Assembly (NCBI GenBank): GCA_020438215.1
Contig: JAGQUX010000021.1
Location: 1-49,551, forward strand
Length of the DNA stretch: 49,551 bases
Source: Armatimonadota bacterium
Lineage (GTDB): Bacteria; Armatimonadota; Fimbriimonadia; Fimbriimonadales; Fimbriimonadaceae
Reading direction: 5' to 3'
The position numbers and the translations under genes were made by a program. The notes under the pieces were generated by a model. The model did no database searches. It saw nothing but the letters and a program-made list of their open reading frames with translations, and was not told the origin of the DNA. Below, piece by piece: positions 1 to 8,673 of the stretch (position 1 is its first letter; every line of letters starts with the position of its first letter).

Positions 1-1
1 G

Positions 2-175
2 CTGTTGCCAGAACCGACTCGAACGAGTTGGTTTCAGTTCAATCGCAAGGCGGGTGGATTTCTCTTTTTGGGGTTGATTCTCATTCCGCAAATCTTAAAA
101 ATTGATCTCATTGGTTCGATCATTTGGAAACCTGCACAGCTAATCTTCCAAGCTCTTACCGGGTTCCCTATGTAA
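2..175 (+). CDS. C-terminal end of a membrane protein, possibly M50 site-2 protease (partial)
   Basis: An open frame runs from the window edge to a TAA at 173-175 and gives the last 57 residues of a protein. They contain one clear hydrophobic segment (FLFLGLILIPQ) and a second hydrophobic stretch near the end (LIGSIIW, LIFQALTG). This resembles the last transmembrane part of site-2 (M50) metalloproteases, which often sit just upstream of trpS. No catalytic motif lies in the visible part, so the family is an inference. trpS follows 21 nt later on the same strand. Confidence 0.45.
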   Translation: MLPEPTRTSWFQFNRKAGGFLFLGLILIPQILKIDLIGSIIWKPAQLIFQALTGFPM

Positions 176-196
176 GCCGGGCCATAATAATCCTTG

Positions 197-1198
197 ATGA
201 GTTTGCCAGCCAATAAACGCATCCTGAGCGGGATGCGGAGCACCAATCCGAAACTTCACCTTGGAAACTATGAAGGGGCCCTTCGCAATTGGGTTGACCT
301 GCAGGATCAAGGATATGAGATGTTTTGCATGGTGGCGGACTGGCACGCACTCACCACAATGTTTGATAAGCCGCAGGAAGTGGCTTATAACTCTCGCGAG
401 GTGGCGAAGGATTACATCGCCGCAGGGATTGATCCCGAGAAATCAGCCGTGTTCGTGCAATCCGATGTGAAGGAGCACGCAGAACTTCATCTGCTTTTCA
501 GCATGATGACTCCGCTGGGCTGGCTGGAACGATGCCCAACTTATAAGGATAAGAAGCAAGATCTGGGGTCAGCAGAACGCGAGCCGTACGGCTTGCTCGG
601 GTATCCGGTTTTGCAAACAGCGGACATCTTGCTCTACCGCCCGTATGGGGTTCCGGTTGGAAAGGATCAAGCCCCTCACCTTGAGATTGGGAACGACATC
701 GCCGGACGGTTTAACAGTTTGTACGACTGTGAAGTTTTCACACCTTACAAGTACATGATCCCCGAGGACGAGAGCCGAGCGACATTGCCTGGTTTGGACA
801 TGCGGAAAATGTCAAAGAGTTATGATAACGGAATCAACTTATCGGATTCTGATGATGAAACGGCACAAAAGATTAAGAGTGCCTTTACGACGCCGACAAA
901 AATCCGCAAAGATGACCCAGGCATCCCCGAAGGATGCGCGGTTTGCCAGTATCTGAAACTGTACTCCCCAGATTGGGAAACCCAGTGGGATGAGGATCGG
1001 CAGGGCCTGCGTGGATGTATGCAGAACAAGAAGGAATTGATTGAGGTCATCAACGAGAAGTTCCGTCCGATGCGCGAGCGACGCGCTCAGCTCGACGAGG
1101 GCGAGATTGATCGCATCCTTGCTGATGGTGCGGAACGGGCACGTGCAGTGGCAGAAGAAACGATGCGTCAGGTGAAAAGCGCGATGGGGTTACGGTAA
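197..1198 (+). CDS. trpS: Tryptophan--tRNA ligase
   Basis: Class I aminoacyl-tRNA synthetase that charges tRNA-Trp with tryptophan using ATP in the cytoplasm. The 333-aa length is normal for bacterial TrpRS. The HIGH-equivalent motif is HLGN at residues 21-24 and the KMSKS loop is at 204-208, followed by a normal C-terminal helical part. The frame also opens at a TTG (194), but ATG 197 is preferred: CATAAT at 183-188 lies 8 nt before it, the leaderless-type arrangement seen at many starts here, and no SD sequence is present. The HAD phosphatase gene begins 3 nt after the stop, so the two are probably co-transcribed. Confidence 0.96.
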   Translation: MSLPANKRILSGMRSTNPKLHLGNYEGALRNWVDLQDQGYEMFCMVADWHALTTMFDKPQEVAYNSREVAKDYIAAGIDPEKSAVFVQSDVKEHAELHLLFSMMTPLGWLERCPTYKDKKQDLGSAEREPYGLLGYPVLQTADILLYRPYGVPVGKDQAPHLEIGNDIAGRFNSLYDCEVFTPYKYMIPEDESRATLPGLDMRKMSKSYDNGINLSDSDDETAQKIKSAFTTPTKIRKDDPGIPEGCAVCQYLKLYSPDWETQWDEDRQGLRGCMQNKKELIEVINEKFRPMRERRAQLDEGEIDRILADGAERARAVAEETMRQVKSAMGLR

Positions 1199-1201
1199 AT
1201 C

Positions 1202-1960
1202 ATGAGCCTCATCCCTCAGTTTTCTGATGTCAAAGCGGTCTATTTTGATCTTGATGACACGCTCTGTGCGTATTGGGATGCGGCGAAGTATGGGCTCCGG
1301 CGGGCGTTCAACGATCACCCAGAACATGGCTACACCGAAGAGCAGCTCTTAGCGCAGTGGTCAATTGCGTTTCGGGAGTTTGTCGAGACGATTGGCAAGA
1401 CGCACTGGTACGAAAAGTATCTCACCAGCGGGGAAATCACTCGCGCAGAATTGATGCGCCGCACATTAGAAAGACTTGGCATTTACGATGACGAGTTAGC
1501 ATATCGACTTTCTCATACTTATCATGTTGAGAGGCAAGCGGCGCTGATTCTCTTTGATGAGGCCTTACCAGTCATTAAGGTTCTTGCCCCAGATTATCAT
1601 TTGGGTTTGATCACTAACGGCCCGGCGGATATTCAAAGACAAGAGATTGAGAAACTCCAGATTGCTGAGTATTTCCCCCATGTTTTTATTGAAGGGGAAA
1701 TGGGATTTGGTAAACCGAATCCAAAAGTGTTTGAACTCGCGCAGGAATCGGTTGGGGTAGAGCCACACGAGATCCTTTTTGTTGGGAATAGCTACAAGCA
1801 CGACTTCCTACCTGCGCTTGAAGCGGGATGGCGCACAGCATGGATTCGGCGGGATTCCGACGTTGCGCCCAGTTCACGCACGGGCAAACCAGAAGAAAAG
1901 CCGGAAGATGGTCCGGAACCGGACATCACGATCTACTCGCTCAACGATTTGATCGCTTAA
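1202..1960 (+). CDS. HAD-superfamily hydrolase (YjjG/NANP-like phosphatase)
   Basis: 252-aa cytoplasmic HAD phosphatase. Motif I is FDLDDT near residues 16-21 with both catalytic aspartates, motif II is LITNGP, the motif III lysine lies in GFGKPNP, and motif IV is FVGNSYKHD. The insert after motif I is an alpha-helical cap (C1 type). The order of motifs and the TNG motif resemble YjjG-type nucleotide phosphatases and N-acylneuraminate-9-phosphatases, but the substrate cannot be read from sequence. The start lies 3 nt after the trpS stop, which suggests one operon. The stop abuts the stop of the convergent DUF151 gene with no spacer. Confidence 0.88.
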   Translation: MSLIPQFSDVKAVYFDLDDTLCAYWDAAKYGLRRAFNDHPEHGYTEEQLLAQWSIAFREFVETIGKTHWYEKYLTSGEITRAELMRRTLERLGIYDDELAYRLSHTYHVERQAALILFDEALPVIKVLAPDYHLGLITNGPADIQRQEIEKLQIAEYFPHVFIEGEMGFGKPNPKVFELAQESVGVEPHEILFVGNSYKHDFLPALEAGWRTAWIRRDSDVAPSSRTGKPEEKPEDGPEPDITIYSLNDLIA

Positions 1961-2461
1961 TCACTGGCTGTTTGCTTCAAGGATTCCGTCTGCCACGAGG
2001 ATCGGAGCATTGAACCGGAGAGCAACAGCGATCGCGTCGCTCGGGCGCGAATCGATGGGGTAAGTGTCTTCCCCATCCACAATCCAAATCTTGGCGTAGT
2101 AGGTGTCGTTGAACATATCATCAATCAGGATGCGATCAACGGTGGCATCTAGCTTTTCGATGATGTTCTTCAGCAAATCGTGGGTCATCGGGCGGTCGGC
2201 TTGCAGACCTTCGAGAGCCATGGTGATCGCGCTGGCCTCGAACGCTCCGATGACGATGGGGAGCTTGCGCCGACCGTCGCTGAGGAGTACAAACCGTTGG
2301 ATATTTTCGTCGGTGTGGGTGGCAAAAACTGCTTCGACCTGGCACTCAACTGGCTCACCGGGTTCGATGTCTTCTTCCATATCCGGAGCATCGCCGTCGT
2401 AAGGGAAAAACGACGGAGGCCGGTTCAGGTCATCTTGATCTTCGAAGCGGTCTTCCGCCAT
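1961..2461 (-). CDS. Bifunctional nuclease family protein (DUF151/BFN)
   Basis: 166 aa. An acidic N-terminal tail of about 35 residues is followed by a complete BFN/DUF151 domain. Conserved blocks are LPIVIGAFEASAI, THDLLKNIIE, DTYYAKIWI and the signature SRPSDAIAVALR. Family members in plants and Thermotoga are described as having RNase/DNase activity; the natural role in bacteria is unclear. It lies 4 nt downstream of the carB-half gene on the same strand and is probably co-transcribed with it. A GGAGG about 13 nt before the ATG is a distant SD candidate. Confidence 0.9.
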   Translation of the reverse strand: MAEDRFEDQDDLNRPPSFFPYDGDAPDMEEDIEPGEPVECQVEAVFATHTDENIQRFVLLSDGRRKLPIVIGAFEASAITMALEGLQADRPMTHDLLKNIIEKLDATVDRILIDDMFNDTYYAKIWIVDGEDTYPIDSRPSDAIAVALRFNAPILVADGILEANSQ

Positions 2462-2465
2462 GAGA

Positions 2466-4142
2466 TCAGGGTACCTCCGCTCCTCTAAGATATTCGCCGA
2501 TGGTCAGGCATTGCGCCCGCTCGGGGTTTTCAAAATATTCGAGTGATCGGGCGAGAGCGCGAGCCGTGTCAATACTCGTGACACAAGCGACGCCGGTTTC
2601 AATACAAGCACGGCGAATCCGTGCCGCATCCGAACCAACCGACTGGCCTGGCCCGGGAGTGTTGACCATCAAGCTGACTTCTCCTTGATAGAGCCGCTCC
2701 AAAATATTGGGCGAACCCTGTTGAATCTTATGGAGTTTCTCGCAGGGGATTCCGGCGGAATCAATTGCTTGATGAGTGCCTCCCGTTGCGGCGAGAGCGT
2801 AGCCCTTTCCGTGGAGTTGCTGAGCGACTTCAGCGACTTCGGATTTATCTTGATCGCTTACAGTGAGAATGACTTGGCCTTTCGGTTTGAAGACGATCCC
2901 GCTGGCGATGAGGGCTTTGTAAAGGGCGGCCTCATAAGTTGTATCGACGCCGAGGACTTCACCGGTGGATTTCATTTCTGGGCCGAGCGAAGGCTCGACT
3001 TGTCCAAGCTTTTGGAAACTGAAAACAGGGGCTTTGACCGCGTAGAGGTGAGCAGGAACATCAGTCTTCTTGATCTGATCAAGCGACCAGATCGAACCGT
3101 TGGCGAGGGTCGGTACCTGCGGGTTGTTCAGCGGAGTGCCTGAGCTATCCTGCGGCACCCAAAGCCCGGATGTATAGCCCATTTCGGCGAGGCTTTCGCC
3201 CATCATGCAGCGGGTAGCAAGCTTGACCATCTGGATGCCAGTGACCTTGCTCAAATACGGAACCGTTCGGCTCGCGCGGGGGTTGACTTCCAACACATAC
3301 GATTGTCCATCCACGAGAACGAACTGGATGTTCATCATGCCGCGAACATTCATCGCTTTGGCGATTTTGGCGGCTTGCTCGACCATTTGGGCTTGCAGAT
3401 CGCGGCTAATGGAGACGGGGGGATAGACCGCCATCGAGTCTCCGGAGTGGACGCCGGCTCGTTCGACATGCTCCATGATTCCGGGGACGAGCGTATCGGT
3501 GCCGTCCGAAATCACATCGACTTCGGCTTCTTGCCCTTCGTAATACTTATCGACCAGAACCGGCTGCCCAGGGTTGGCATCTTCGGCCAATTGGTAGAAG
3601 TTGCGCATGTGGCTGGCATCGTGGACGATTTCCATTGCCCGCCCACCAAGAACAAAACTCGGGCGAACAAGAACCGGATAAGTGACTTCCTCAGCGACTT
3701 CCAGAGCTTCACGGAGACTCTTGACCGCGCGACCGGGAGGCTTGGGGATTTCTAGCTGATTCAGCAGCTTTTCAAATTGATCACGGTCTTCGGCAAGGGC
3801 AATGGATTCGGGGCTGGTACCGAGAACTTGGATACCTGCTGCCGCAAGATGATCGGCAAGGTTGATGGCGGTTTGACCGCCAAACTGAACGACCACACCC
3901 TCGGGTTGGACATGATTGACGATATCGGTGACGTCTTCAAAGGTGACCGGCTCGAAGTAAAGGCCATCGCCGGTATCAAAATCGGTGCTGACCGTCTCGG
4001 GGTTATTGTTGACGATCTTGGCTTGGTAGCCCATCTCCTCCAAAGCCCACACACAATGCACACAGGAGTAATCAAATTCGATTCCCTGACCAATCCGGAT
4101 TGGCCCAGACCCCAGAACGAGAACCGACTTCCCTTGCGACAT
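2466..4142 (-). CDS. carB: Carbamoyl-phosphate synthase large subunit, C-terminal half
   Basis: 558 aa, matching only the second half of the usual ~1070-aa CarB. It begins exactly at the second ATP-grasp unit (KSVLVLGSGPIRIGQG), contains the ATP-grasp loops (VLVRPSFVLGGRAMEI, NPRASRTVPY) and ends with a methylglyoxal-synthase-like allosteric domain (AATGGTH, NTPGPG). This half makes carbamoyl phosphate from carbamate and binds pyrimidine effectors. An in-frame TGA lies about 35 nt upstream of the ATG, so it is a true separate gene and not a missed N-terminal extension. Split carB genes are known in some archaea and in Aquifex. The N-terminal half is not in this window, and the neighbour upstream is on the other strand. 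There is no good SD; a TAAAAC box sits 10 nt before the ATG. Confidence 0.93.
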   Translation of the reverse strand: MSQGKSVLVLGSGPIRIGQGIEFDYSCVHCVWALEEMGYQAKIVNNNPETVSTDFDTGDGLYFEPVTFEDVTDIVNHVQPEGVVVQFGGQTAINLADHLAAAGIQVLGTSPESIALAEDRDQFEKLLNQLEIPKPPGRAVKSLREALEVAEEVTYPVLVRPSFVLGGRAMEIVHDASHMRNFYQLAEDANPGQPVLVDKYYEGQEAEVDVISDGTDTLVPGIMEHVERAGVHSGDSMAVYPPVSISRDLQAQMVEQAAKIAKAMNVRGMMNIQFVLVDGQSYVLEVNPRASRTVPYLSKVTGIQMVKLATRCMMGESLAEMGYTSGLWVPQDSSGTPLNNPQVPTLANGSIWSLDQIKKTDVPAHLYAVKAPVFSFQKLGQVEPSLGPEMKSTGEVLGVDTTYEAALYKALIASGIVFKPKGQVILTVSDQDKSEVAEVAQQLHGKGYALAATGGTHQAIDSAGIPCEKLHKIQQGSPNILERLYQGEVSLMVNTPGPGQSVGSDAARIRRACIETGVACVTSIDTARALARSLEYFENPERAQCLTIGEYLRGAEVP

Positions 4143-4220
4143 GCCGCTAGACGTTTTACCCCTGCGCCTTGGTGGTCAGAGACTTTTGCGAAGCGAATAG
4201 GAATTGAGTACGATGAAGGG

Positions 4221-4817
4221 ATGGGAAAAGAGCGCGAATGTCGGGTGGTGCTGGATGGTCAAGAGTCGTTTGGCAAGGCGCACTGTGGTGACCTGGAGAT
4301 CGACTTTCGTGGCGACTTTCGTTTTCGGTGGTTCTGGAAGGATTTAACTTCGGTTTCCGCTTCTGATGGGCTATTGATCGTCCGGAAAGGGGATCAGGAG
4401 GCGGTGTTTCATCTTGGGGATCAGGCGGAGAAATGGCAACACGACATTCTGAACCCTAAGAGCCGGATTGATAAATTCGGGCTTAAGCCGGGGATGAGTT
4501 ACCAAGCATGGGGCGATTTTGATGATGAGTTTGCGGGGGAGCTTACTGATCGTGCCGGTAACGAAGGTAACGAGCCTCTGGACTGCGTGTTTGTGCGCTT
4601 GGATTCCGCGGAGGAGCTTGGCGCGATGATGGAAGCACGAGGAAAGATTCAACCTGCCGGGATGATCTGGGCGGTATGGCGCAAGGGCCGCAAGGAGTTT
4701 GGAGAAAACCATGTCCGAGATTTCGCTCGAGACAATGGCCTTGTGGATGTGAAGGTTGCTAAGTTCAATGATGAACTGAGTTCATTGAAGCTGGTGATTC
4801 CGAAGGATTTGCGCTAG
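4221..4817 (+). CDS. DUF3052-type protein
   Basis: 198 aa. The C-terminal half matches the DUF3052 pattern: DCVFVRLDSAEEL, a predicted strand-loop with GMIWAVWRKG, and the hallmark NGLVDVKVAKFNDELSSLK. The N-terminal half (about 90 residues) is charged and Trp-rich without a family I recognise. The frame is open far upstream through the antisense of carB, but ATG 4221 is chosen because TACGAT (4209-4214) lies exactly 6 nt before it, like other leaderless-type starts here. Its TAG overlaps the stop of the convergent GNAT gene through a shared CTAG palindrome (4814-4817). Function unknown. Confidence 0.75.
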   Translation: MGKERECRVVLDGQESFGKAHCGDLEIDFRGDFRFRWFWKDLTSVSASDGLLIVRKGDQEAVFHLGDQAEKWQHDILNPKSRIDKFGLKPGMSYQAWGDFDDEFAGELTDRAGNEGNEPLDCVFVRLDSAEELGAMMEARGKIQPAGMIWAVWRKGRKEFGENHVRDFARDNGLVDVKVAKFNDELSSLKLVIPKDLR

Positions 4818-5311
4818 TCCAGTTCCCAGACTTGGGTGACCTCCCCATCATCTTCAATCCGATCTTCGCCGCGAGTGAATCCGAGTTTGCTGAGGACGTG
4901 CTGGGAAGCGGAGTTTTCCGGGTGGACGGTCGCGATGATGCTTTTCAGAGCCCAGGATTCTCGCCCAAAGATAACGAGTTGGGTGAGGACTTCGGTGGCG
5001 TATCCCTGCCCCCAATGATCTGAGCCAAAGGCGTATTTGAGTTCGGGCTCTTGCTGACCTCCAGGGTGGACAAAGCCGCCGCATCCGATCCATATTCCTG
5101 TTTCTTTGCTGATAAAGGCGAGCATTCCATAGCCACGAGATTCGTAGTTTTTGAGGGTGATCTCGATCCAACGGGCGCAATCTTCGTAGGGGATGGGCTG
5201 ACCATCATCCACATAAGTGGCGACTTGAGGGTCGCCATAGATGGTGTAGATGTTGTCCTCATCACCGGGTTGCCACAGTTGGACGCGGACTCGCTGGGTT
5301 TCGAAAAGCAT
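4814..5311 (-). CDS. GNAT family N-acetyltransferase (RimJ/RimL type)
   Basis: 165 aa. This is a complete GNAT fold of the RimJ/RimL (Acetyltransf_3) type: N-terminal LFETQRVRVQLWQPGDEDN, central GYGMLAFISKETG and IGCGGFVHPGG strands, the acetyl-CoA loop WGQGYATEV, and ENSASQHVLSKLGF near the C-terminus. It likely acetylates an amino group of a protein or small molecule; the acceptor is not predictable. An upstream in-frame ATG (5434) exists, but 5311 is preferred because the domain begins there and TAACGT lies 7 nt ahead. The stop overlaps the DUF3052 stop. Confidence 0.87.
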   Translation of the reverse strand: MLFETQRVRVQLWQPGDEDNIYTIYGDPQVATYVDDGQPIPYEDCARWIEITLKNYESRGYGMLAFISKETGIWIGCGGFVHPGGQQEPELKYAFGSDHWGQGYATEVLTQLVIFGRESWALKSIIATVHPENSASQHVLSKLGFTRGEDRIEDDGEVTQVWELD

Positions 5312-5437
5312 GGAGGGGACGTTACCTGACCCTACTTTGCGCATTTGTAGTAATTCGGTTCTTTGTTTTCGTGAATAATTCAATAGGGCAACGGCATCTT
5401 TGTATAGATTTTTAGGTATTAATATCACCTGCAAAAT

Positions 5438-5467
5438 TTGACAAGTTGATGTGAATACAGATAAAAT
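5438..5467 (+). promoter_or_regulatory. Sigma-70 type promoter for PEP-CTERM gene
   Basis: Perfect -35 TTGACA (5438-5443) and -10 TAAAAT (5462-5467) with an 18-nt spacer. Predicted start of transcription is about 5474, leaving a short leader that carries the SD GGAGAGG at 5484-5490 ahead of ATG 5496. Confidence 0.6.
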
Positions 5468-5495
5468 TATTCAGTCTTTATTTGGAGAGGCACAC

Positions 5496-6269
5496 ATGAA
5501 AAAATCATATTCCTTGGGGATCAAGCCTATTGCGGCTCTGTCCCTCACATTATTTGCATGCACCCCTGCTTTCGCGCTCAACATGACCACGCGCTCAACA
5601 GCGATGAACTGGTCGGCCATTTATGGTGGCGGCCCGACAGTCATCACCCCGAGCGATTCGTTCTCGGCAAGCAACTTGACAAATTCGTTCAGCAATTCCA
5701 TGCAGTTTTCCGATACGCAAAGCGGGGACTTCCCTGGAAACTGGACGGCATCTGTTGCAATTGACATCGGCCAATTCTTCTCCGTAATTGGCCCGCTGAC
5801 GGACTTTGTTTATATCACTGGGAGCCAATATGGAACTAAAGCGCAAGCTGCAACGGGAATTGGCGCGGCAGGCATTCAATCTGCGGTACCTGGCAATCGC
5901 ATGGAACACACTTTTGATGCGGCAACGGCGTTCAACTATAACCTGGCCGGGAACTTCTTCTATGAAGTGAATGGCGCACAATTGAACGCTTACGTGATGA
6001 TGCAGAAGTGGAACGGTAGCGGCTTCTCGACCATTTGGGATTCACGCCTGCAGGGACTTGGTAACGCTGGTTCTTACGATGTCACAGGTCAATTGACTTC
6101 GGGCACATATAAGTTGATTGCTCAAACCGAAACTCCTCTCGGGCCGACGTTCTATTCGGTCAGCAACGTCTTTAGGTTCACGAACCTGGATGCAGTGCCG
6201 GAACCGGCAACGATGTTTGCTCTCAGTGGATTTGCTCTGGTGGCACTTCGCCGACGTAAGAAGAACTAA
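5496..6269 (+). CDS. PEP-CTERM sorting domain-containing secreted protein
   Basis: 257 aa. An N-terminal signal peptide (MKKSYSL, hydrophobic core, cleavage near AFA) precedes a Ser/Thr/Asn-rich extracellular region. The protein ends in a PEP-CTERM tripartite signal: VPEPATMF, a hydrophobic helix, then LRRRKKN. Such proteins are exported by Sec and processed by an exosortase, which is not in this window. The start at 5496 is fixed by the SD GGAGAGG 5 nt upstream; an in-frame ATG at 5451 lacks one. It shares the motif NWSAIYG with the paralogue at 12616 (NWSAVYG), so the two are probably related beyond the sorting tail. Function unknown; extracellular matrix or surface role inferred from the family. 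Confidence 0.9.
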   Translation: MKKSYSLGIKPIAALSLTLFACTPAFALNMTTRSTAMNWSAIYGGGPTVITPSDSFSASNLTNSFSNSMQFSDTQSGDFPGNWTASVAIDIGQFFSVIGPLTDFVYITGSQYGTKAQAATGIGAAGIQSAVPGNRMEHTFDAATAFNYNLAGNFFYEVNGAQLNAYVMMQKWNGSGFSTIWDSRLQGLGNAGSYDVTGQLTSGTYKLIAQTETPLGPTFYSVSNVFRFTNLDAVPEPATMFALSGFALVALRRRKKN

Positions 6270-6286
6270 GCCGCTTGGTTCTTGGA

Positions 6287-6320
6287 CGGGAGCGGATGCA
6301 GTCCGCTCCCGCTTTGCTTT
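6287..6320 (+). terminator. Rho-independent terminator
   Basis: A 10-bp perfect stem (6287-6296 with 6302-6311; GGGAGCGGA/TCCGCTCCC core) with a 5-nt loop, followed by a T-rich tail (CTTTGCTTT). It ends transcription of the PEP-CTERM gene 18 nt after its stop. Confidence 0.8.
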
Positions 6321-6376
6321 AAGTCGGGGACCCTAGCGTCAATTTGATGTCTGGGTGTATCATGAACTTCCCCCGT

Positions 6377-6463
<87 letters not shown>

Positions 6464-6487
6464 ATCTTTTCCCAGATTTAGCAAATG

Positions 6488-7195
6488 CTACTTCTTCTTT
6501 CGCTTCATCAGTCCGAGTAGCCCGAGTCCAAGTACGGTCATGGTCATCGGCTCGGGAACGGGAGCTTTAGCAAACGAAAAGTCATCTGCGAAGATGTACT
6601 TCTGCTCGTCGATATCAAATTCGGTTTCCAAATAGTCGAAGCGCGTAAAGCCATCGGTTTTGATGACACCGAAATAGTGATAGCCAGTGGAAATGCTGGC
6701 AGCAGCACCAAAGTCGATTTGGACTTCGCTAGTGGATTCCTTATCCAGCCAAAGCGAGATTCCTGCAGGTGGAGTATTCGTGCGGATAAAACCGCCAACG
6801 CCGAAAATGGTTTCATCCGCGTGACCGATGAATCCATCACCGATGGTGGGGGGCTGGCCGTGCGGAAGAGAATAGAATCCCCAACTTCCCGAGCGGGCGG
6901 CACCATTGCTAGTGGTGACTTGGCTGACGGCATTATTGGAAGTCCATGTGATACCGTGATTGGTGATGCTCGGAGCGGTGTGGTTGCCTCCTGTGATCGT
7001 CGAGCGGACACCGCCCCAGACGGCATCATTCTCGAACCCTTCGTTGACCTGGGTGTAACCCATGGTGTTCAGGGCATCGAGGTACAAGGCTCGATCAGTA
7101 AAAACGAATATCTCGGCTTGGGCGTGCGCGACGATCCCCGCCGCTAATGAAATCAACGCAATAGGCTTCAAATAGCTCATGAAATAATTCAGCAA
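6488..7195 (-). CDS. PEP-CTERM sorting domain-containing secreted protein
   Basis: 235 aa from a TTG start at 7195, chosen because AAAGGAG lies 7 nt upstream; an ATG five codons later (7180) is the alternative but has no SD. A signal peptide (PIALISLAAGIVAHAQA) precedes an extracellular region. The C-terminus is a PEP-CTERM signal: VPEPMTMTVLGLGLLG then MKRKKK. The middle contains aromatic/Asp-rich beta-type sequence (YHYFGVIKTDGFTRFDYLE), similar in feel to PEP-CTERM proteins with jelly-roll domains. It has no obvious similarity to the other two PEP-CTERM proteins in the window outside the tail. It faces tRNA-Leu with 24 nt between. Confidence 0.87.
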   Translation of the reverse strand: MLNYFMSYLKPIALISLAAGIVAHAQAEIFVFTDRALYLDALNTMGYTQVNEGFENDAVWGGVRSTITGGNHTAPSITNHGITWTSNNAVSQVTTSNGAARSGSWGFYSLPHGQPPTIGDGFIGHADETIFGVGGFIRTNTPPAGISLWLDKESTSEVQIDFGAAASISTGYHYFGVIKTDGFTRFDYLETEFDIDEQKYIFADDFSFAKAPVPEPMTMTVLGLGLLGLMKRKKK

Positions 7196-7260
7196 AATGC
7201 TGCTCCTTTTGACAGTATGACAACCTAAAGTTGAATTTATTGTGCAGTATTGCGCGTTGG

Positions 7261-8142
7261 TTAGAACGCGCTCGTTGCCCAGTACTGCTCCAGTAGCGTC
7301 CAATTTTGGTAACCCTCTTCCATTCCACCGAGGATGCGAGGGATCCAGTAGTCGGTGCGGGGGCTGTAATCAGAAGCGGATCGGGGATGCGCTTTCGGCT
7401 TTCCTGCCGTAATATTCCAAACAAACTTGCGGACGCCCTTTCCGTTGATTGTGATGTTCAGGGCGAGGGTTCCGGTGAGCTTTTGCAAGTCACCCCACGC
7501 GAACTTACCCATCGCTGTCGTCTTGCCCATCTTCATTACATATTTGCGGTTGTGGGGCTCAGTAAAGTAGACACCTTTGTATCCAGCAACCTGCTTCCCG
7601 TTGAAGGTAAGAGATACATCAGCCATGCCTTTGTTGGGTAGGTTTTCACGACCAGGTGCGATCCATGCGGCGACATAAACATTGCCATCTTCTTTGCTAG
7701 AATCGAAGTAGAGATAACCCATTTTGTCAACCGGAGTGATGAACTCCCAGGAGTAAGTTGGGTTGAATTCATCACCAGTAGACTTACGCGTGATCTCAAA
7801 TGGGAATTTAGAAATAGGTTGACCGTTATTGCGGAACTCAAATGCGTATTTGCCCGGCTTCTCAATCATCACTTGGGGATTGCTTTGCACGCGAATCAAG
7901 CGGAAGTTAGGATAGTTACTCGGGTCTTCGTAAAACTTGCCGCCATAGACTTCTTGCCCCTGGGAATCGAGGATGTGGGTGGTCATGGATTCGATGTTGT
8001 CGGGGACAAAACCGACTTGCATTTTCTCGGCGAGGAATCCAAATGCGGCGTTCTTGGTGTAGGTGCGCATTCCGTAAACGGATGCGGGATTGATAGCGGG
8101 AGTTGGGGCTTGGGTCGCGATGAGAAGGGCGGCAGACAGCAT
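7261..8142 (-). CDS. Secreted protein of unknown function
   Basis: 293 aa. A short signal peptide (MLSAALLIATQAPTPA) precedes a soluble, aromatic-rich, beta-strand-rich chain. I recognise no family. TAAATT lies 7 nt before the ATG, matching the leaderless-type start pattern of this genome, and no SD is present. It lies 24 nt after the dinB-family gene on the same strand, but its own TANNNT box suggests a separate transcript is possible. The divergent PEP-CTERM leader lies beyond its 3' end. Extracytoplasmic location is inferred from the signal peptide only. Confidence 0.7.
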   Translation of the reverse strand: MLSAALLIATQAPTPAINPASVYGMRTYTKNAAFGFLAEKMQVGFVPDNIESMTTHILDSQGQEVYGGKFYEDPSNYPNFRLIRVQSNPQVMIEKPGKYAFEFRNNGQPISKFPFEITRKSTGDEFNPTYSWEFITPVDKMGYLYFDSSKEDGNVYVAAWIAPGRENLPNKGMADVSLTFNGKQVAGYKGVYFTEPHNRKYVMKMGKTTAMGKFAWGDLQKLTGTLALNITINGKGVRKFVWNITAGKPKAHPRSASDYSPRTDYWIPRILGGMEEGYQNWTLLEQYWATSAF

Positions 8143-8166
8143 TGAGAATAATTTACTCGATTTCGA

Positions 8167-8646
8167 CTACCACTTGCGGGGGTCGTTTCCGCTTGCCCAG
8201 AGGTAGGTGACGAGCTGACCGGTGTGATACCACTCGTGAGTCGAGATCGTGCGGATGACCTCATGGAGCGGGGCCGAGGGCTGGCTCGTGAACTGCCACC
8301 AATCCCCTTTGAGTGGCACTTCTCTTTCTAGTTCCGCAGTTGTCAGGCTATCGATAATGCGGTTGGTTTCGGCGCGTGTGGCGTGGAGGAGTTCTCGGTA
8401 TTCACCGGCAGTCCCCCGTTTGCCCTGCTTCTCTAGGTCGGAGTATTTTTTCTGTTTATTGCCCAGGATTTCATCTTGAAACTGGCACTCTGTTGCGACT
8501 AATTCGCAGAGCAGATCGCCAATGGTGTTCATGCCTGGGCTCGGCGAGTAGTCGAGGCTGAGGTCACCGATATTGTCCAGCACTTCATCCAGATCGCGGC
8601 GAGTGTGCTGGAGTCGGCCTTTCAGGTGGTCGTGGAGCGATGGCAT
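8167..8646 (-). CDS. DinB family protein
   Basis: 159 aa, the usual length for a DinB/YfiT four-helix bundle. The conserved layout is visible: an N-terminal helix (LQHTRRDLDEVL), the first metal histidine region replaced by ELVATECQFQDEIL, and the C-terminal HEWYHTGQLVTYLW, whose histidines typically bind a divalent metal. Members are often thiol transferases or metal-dependent enzymes of unknown substrate. GATAAT lies 5 nt before the ATG. The gene is divergent from the sarcosine-oxidase-like gene, and the two promoters share a 27-nt gap. Confidence 0.82.
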   Translation of the reverse strand: MPSLHDHLKGRLQHTRRDLDEVLDNIGDLSLDYSPSPGMNTIGDLLCELVATECQFQDEILGNKQKKYSDLEKQGKRGTAGEYRELLHATRAETNRIIDSLTTAELEREVPLKGDWWQFTSQPSAPLHEVIRTISTHEWYHTGQLVTYLWASGNDPRKW

Positions 8647-8673
8647 GGCTCATTATCGCACCATAATCAAAGG

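Noticed and set aside
3777-4220. N-terminal extension of the DUF3052 ORF into carB antisense
   Set aside because: The family-like part begins after 4221, and TACGAT-N6-ATG supports that start; upstream codons are antisense carB.
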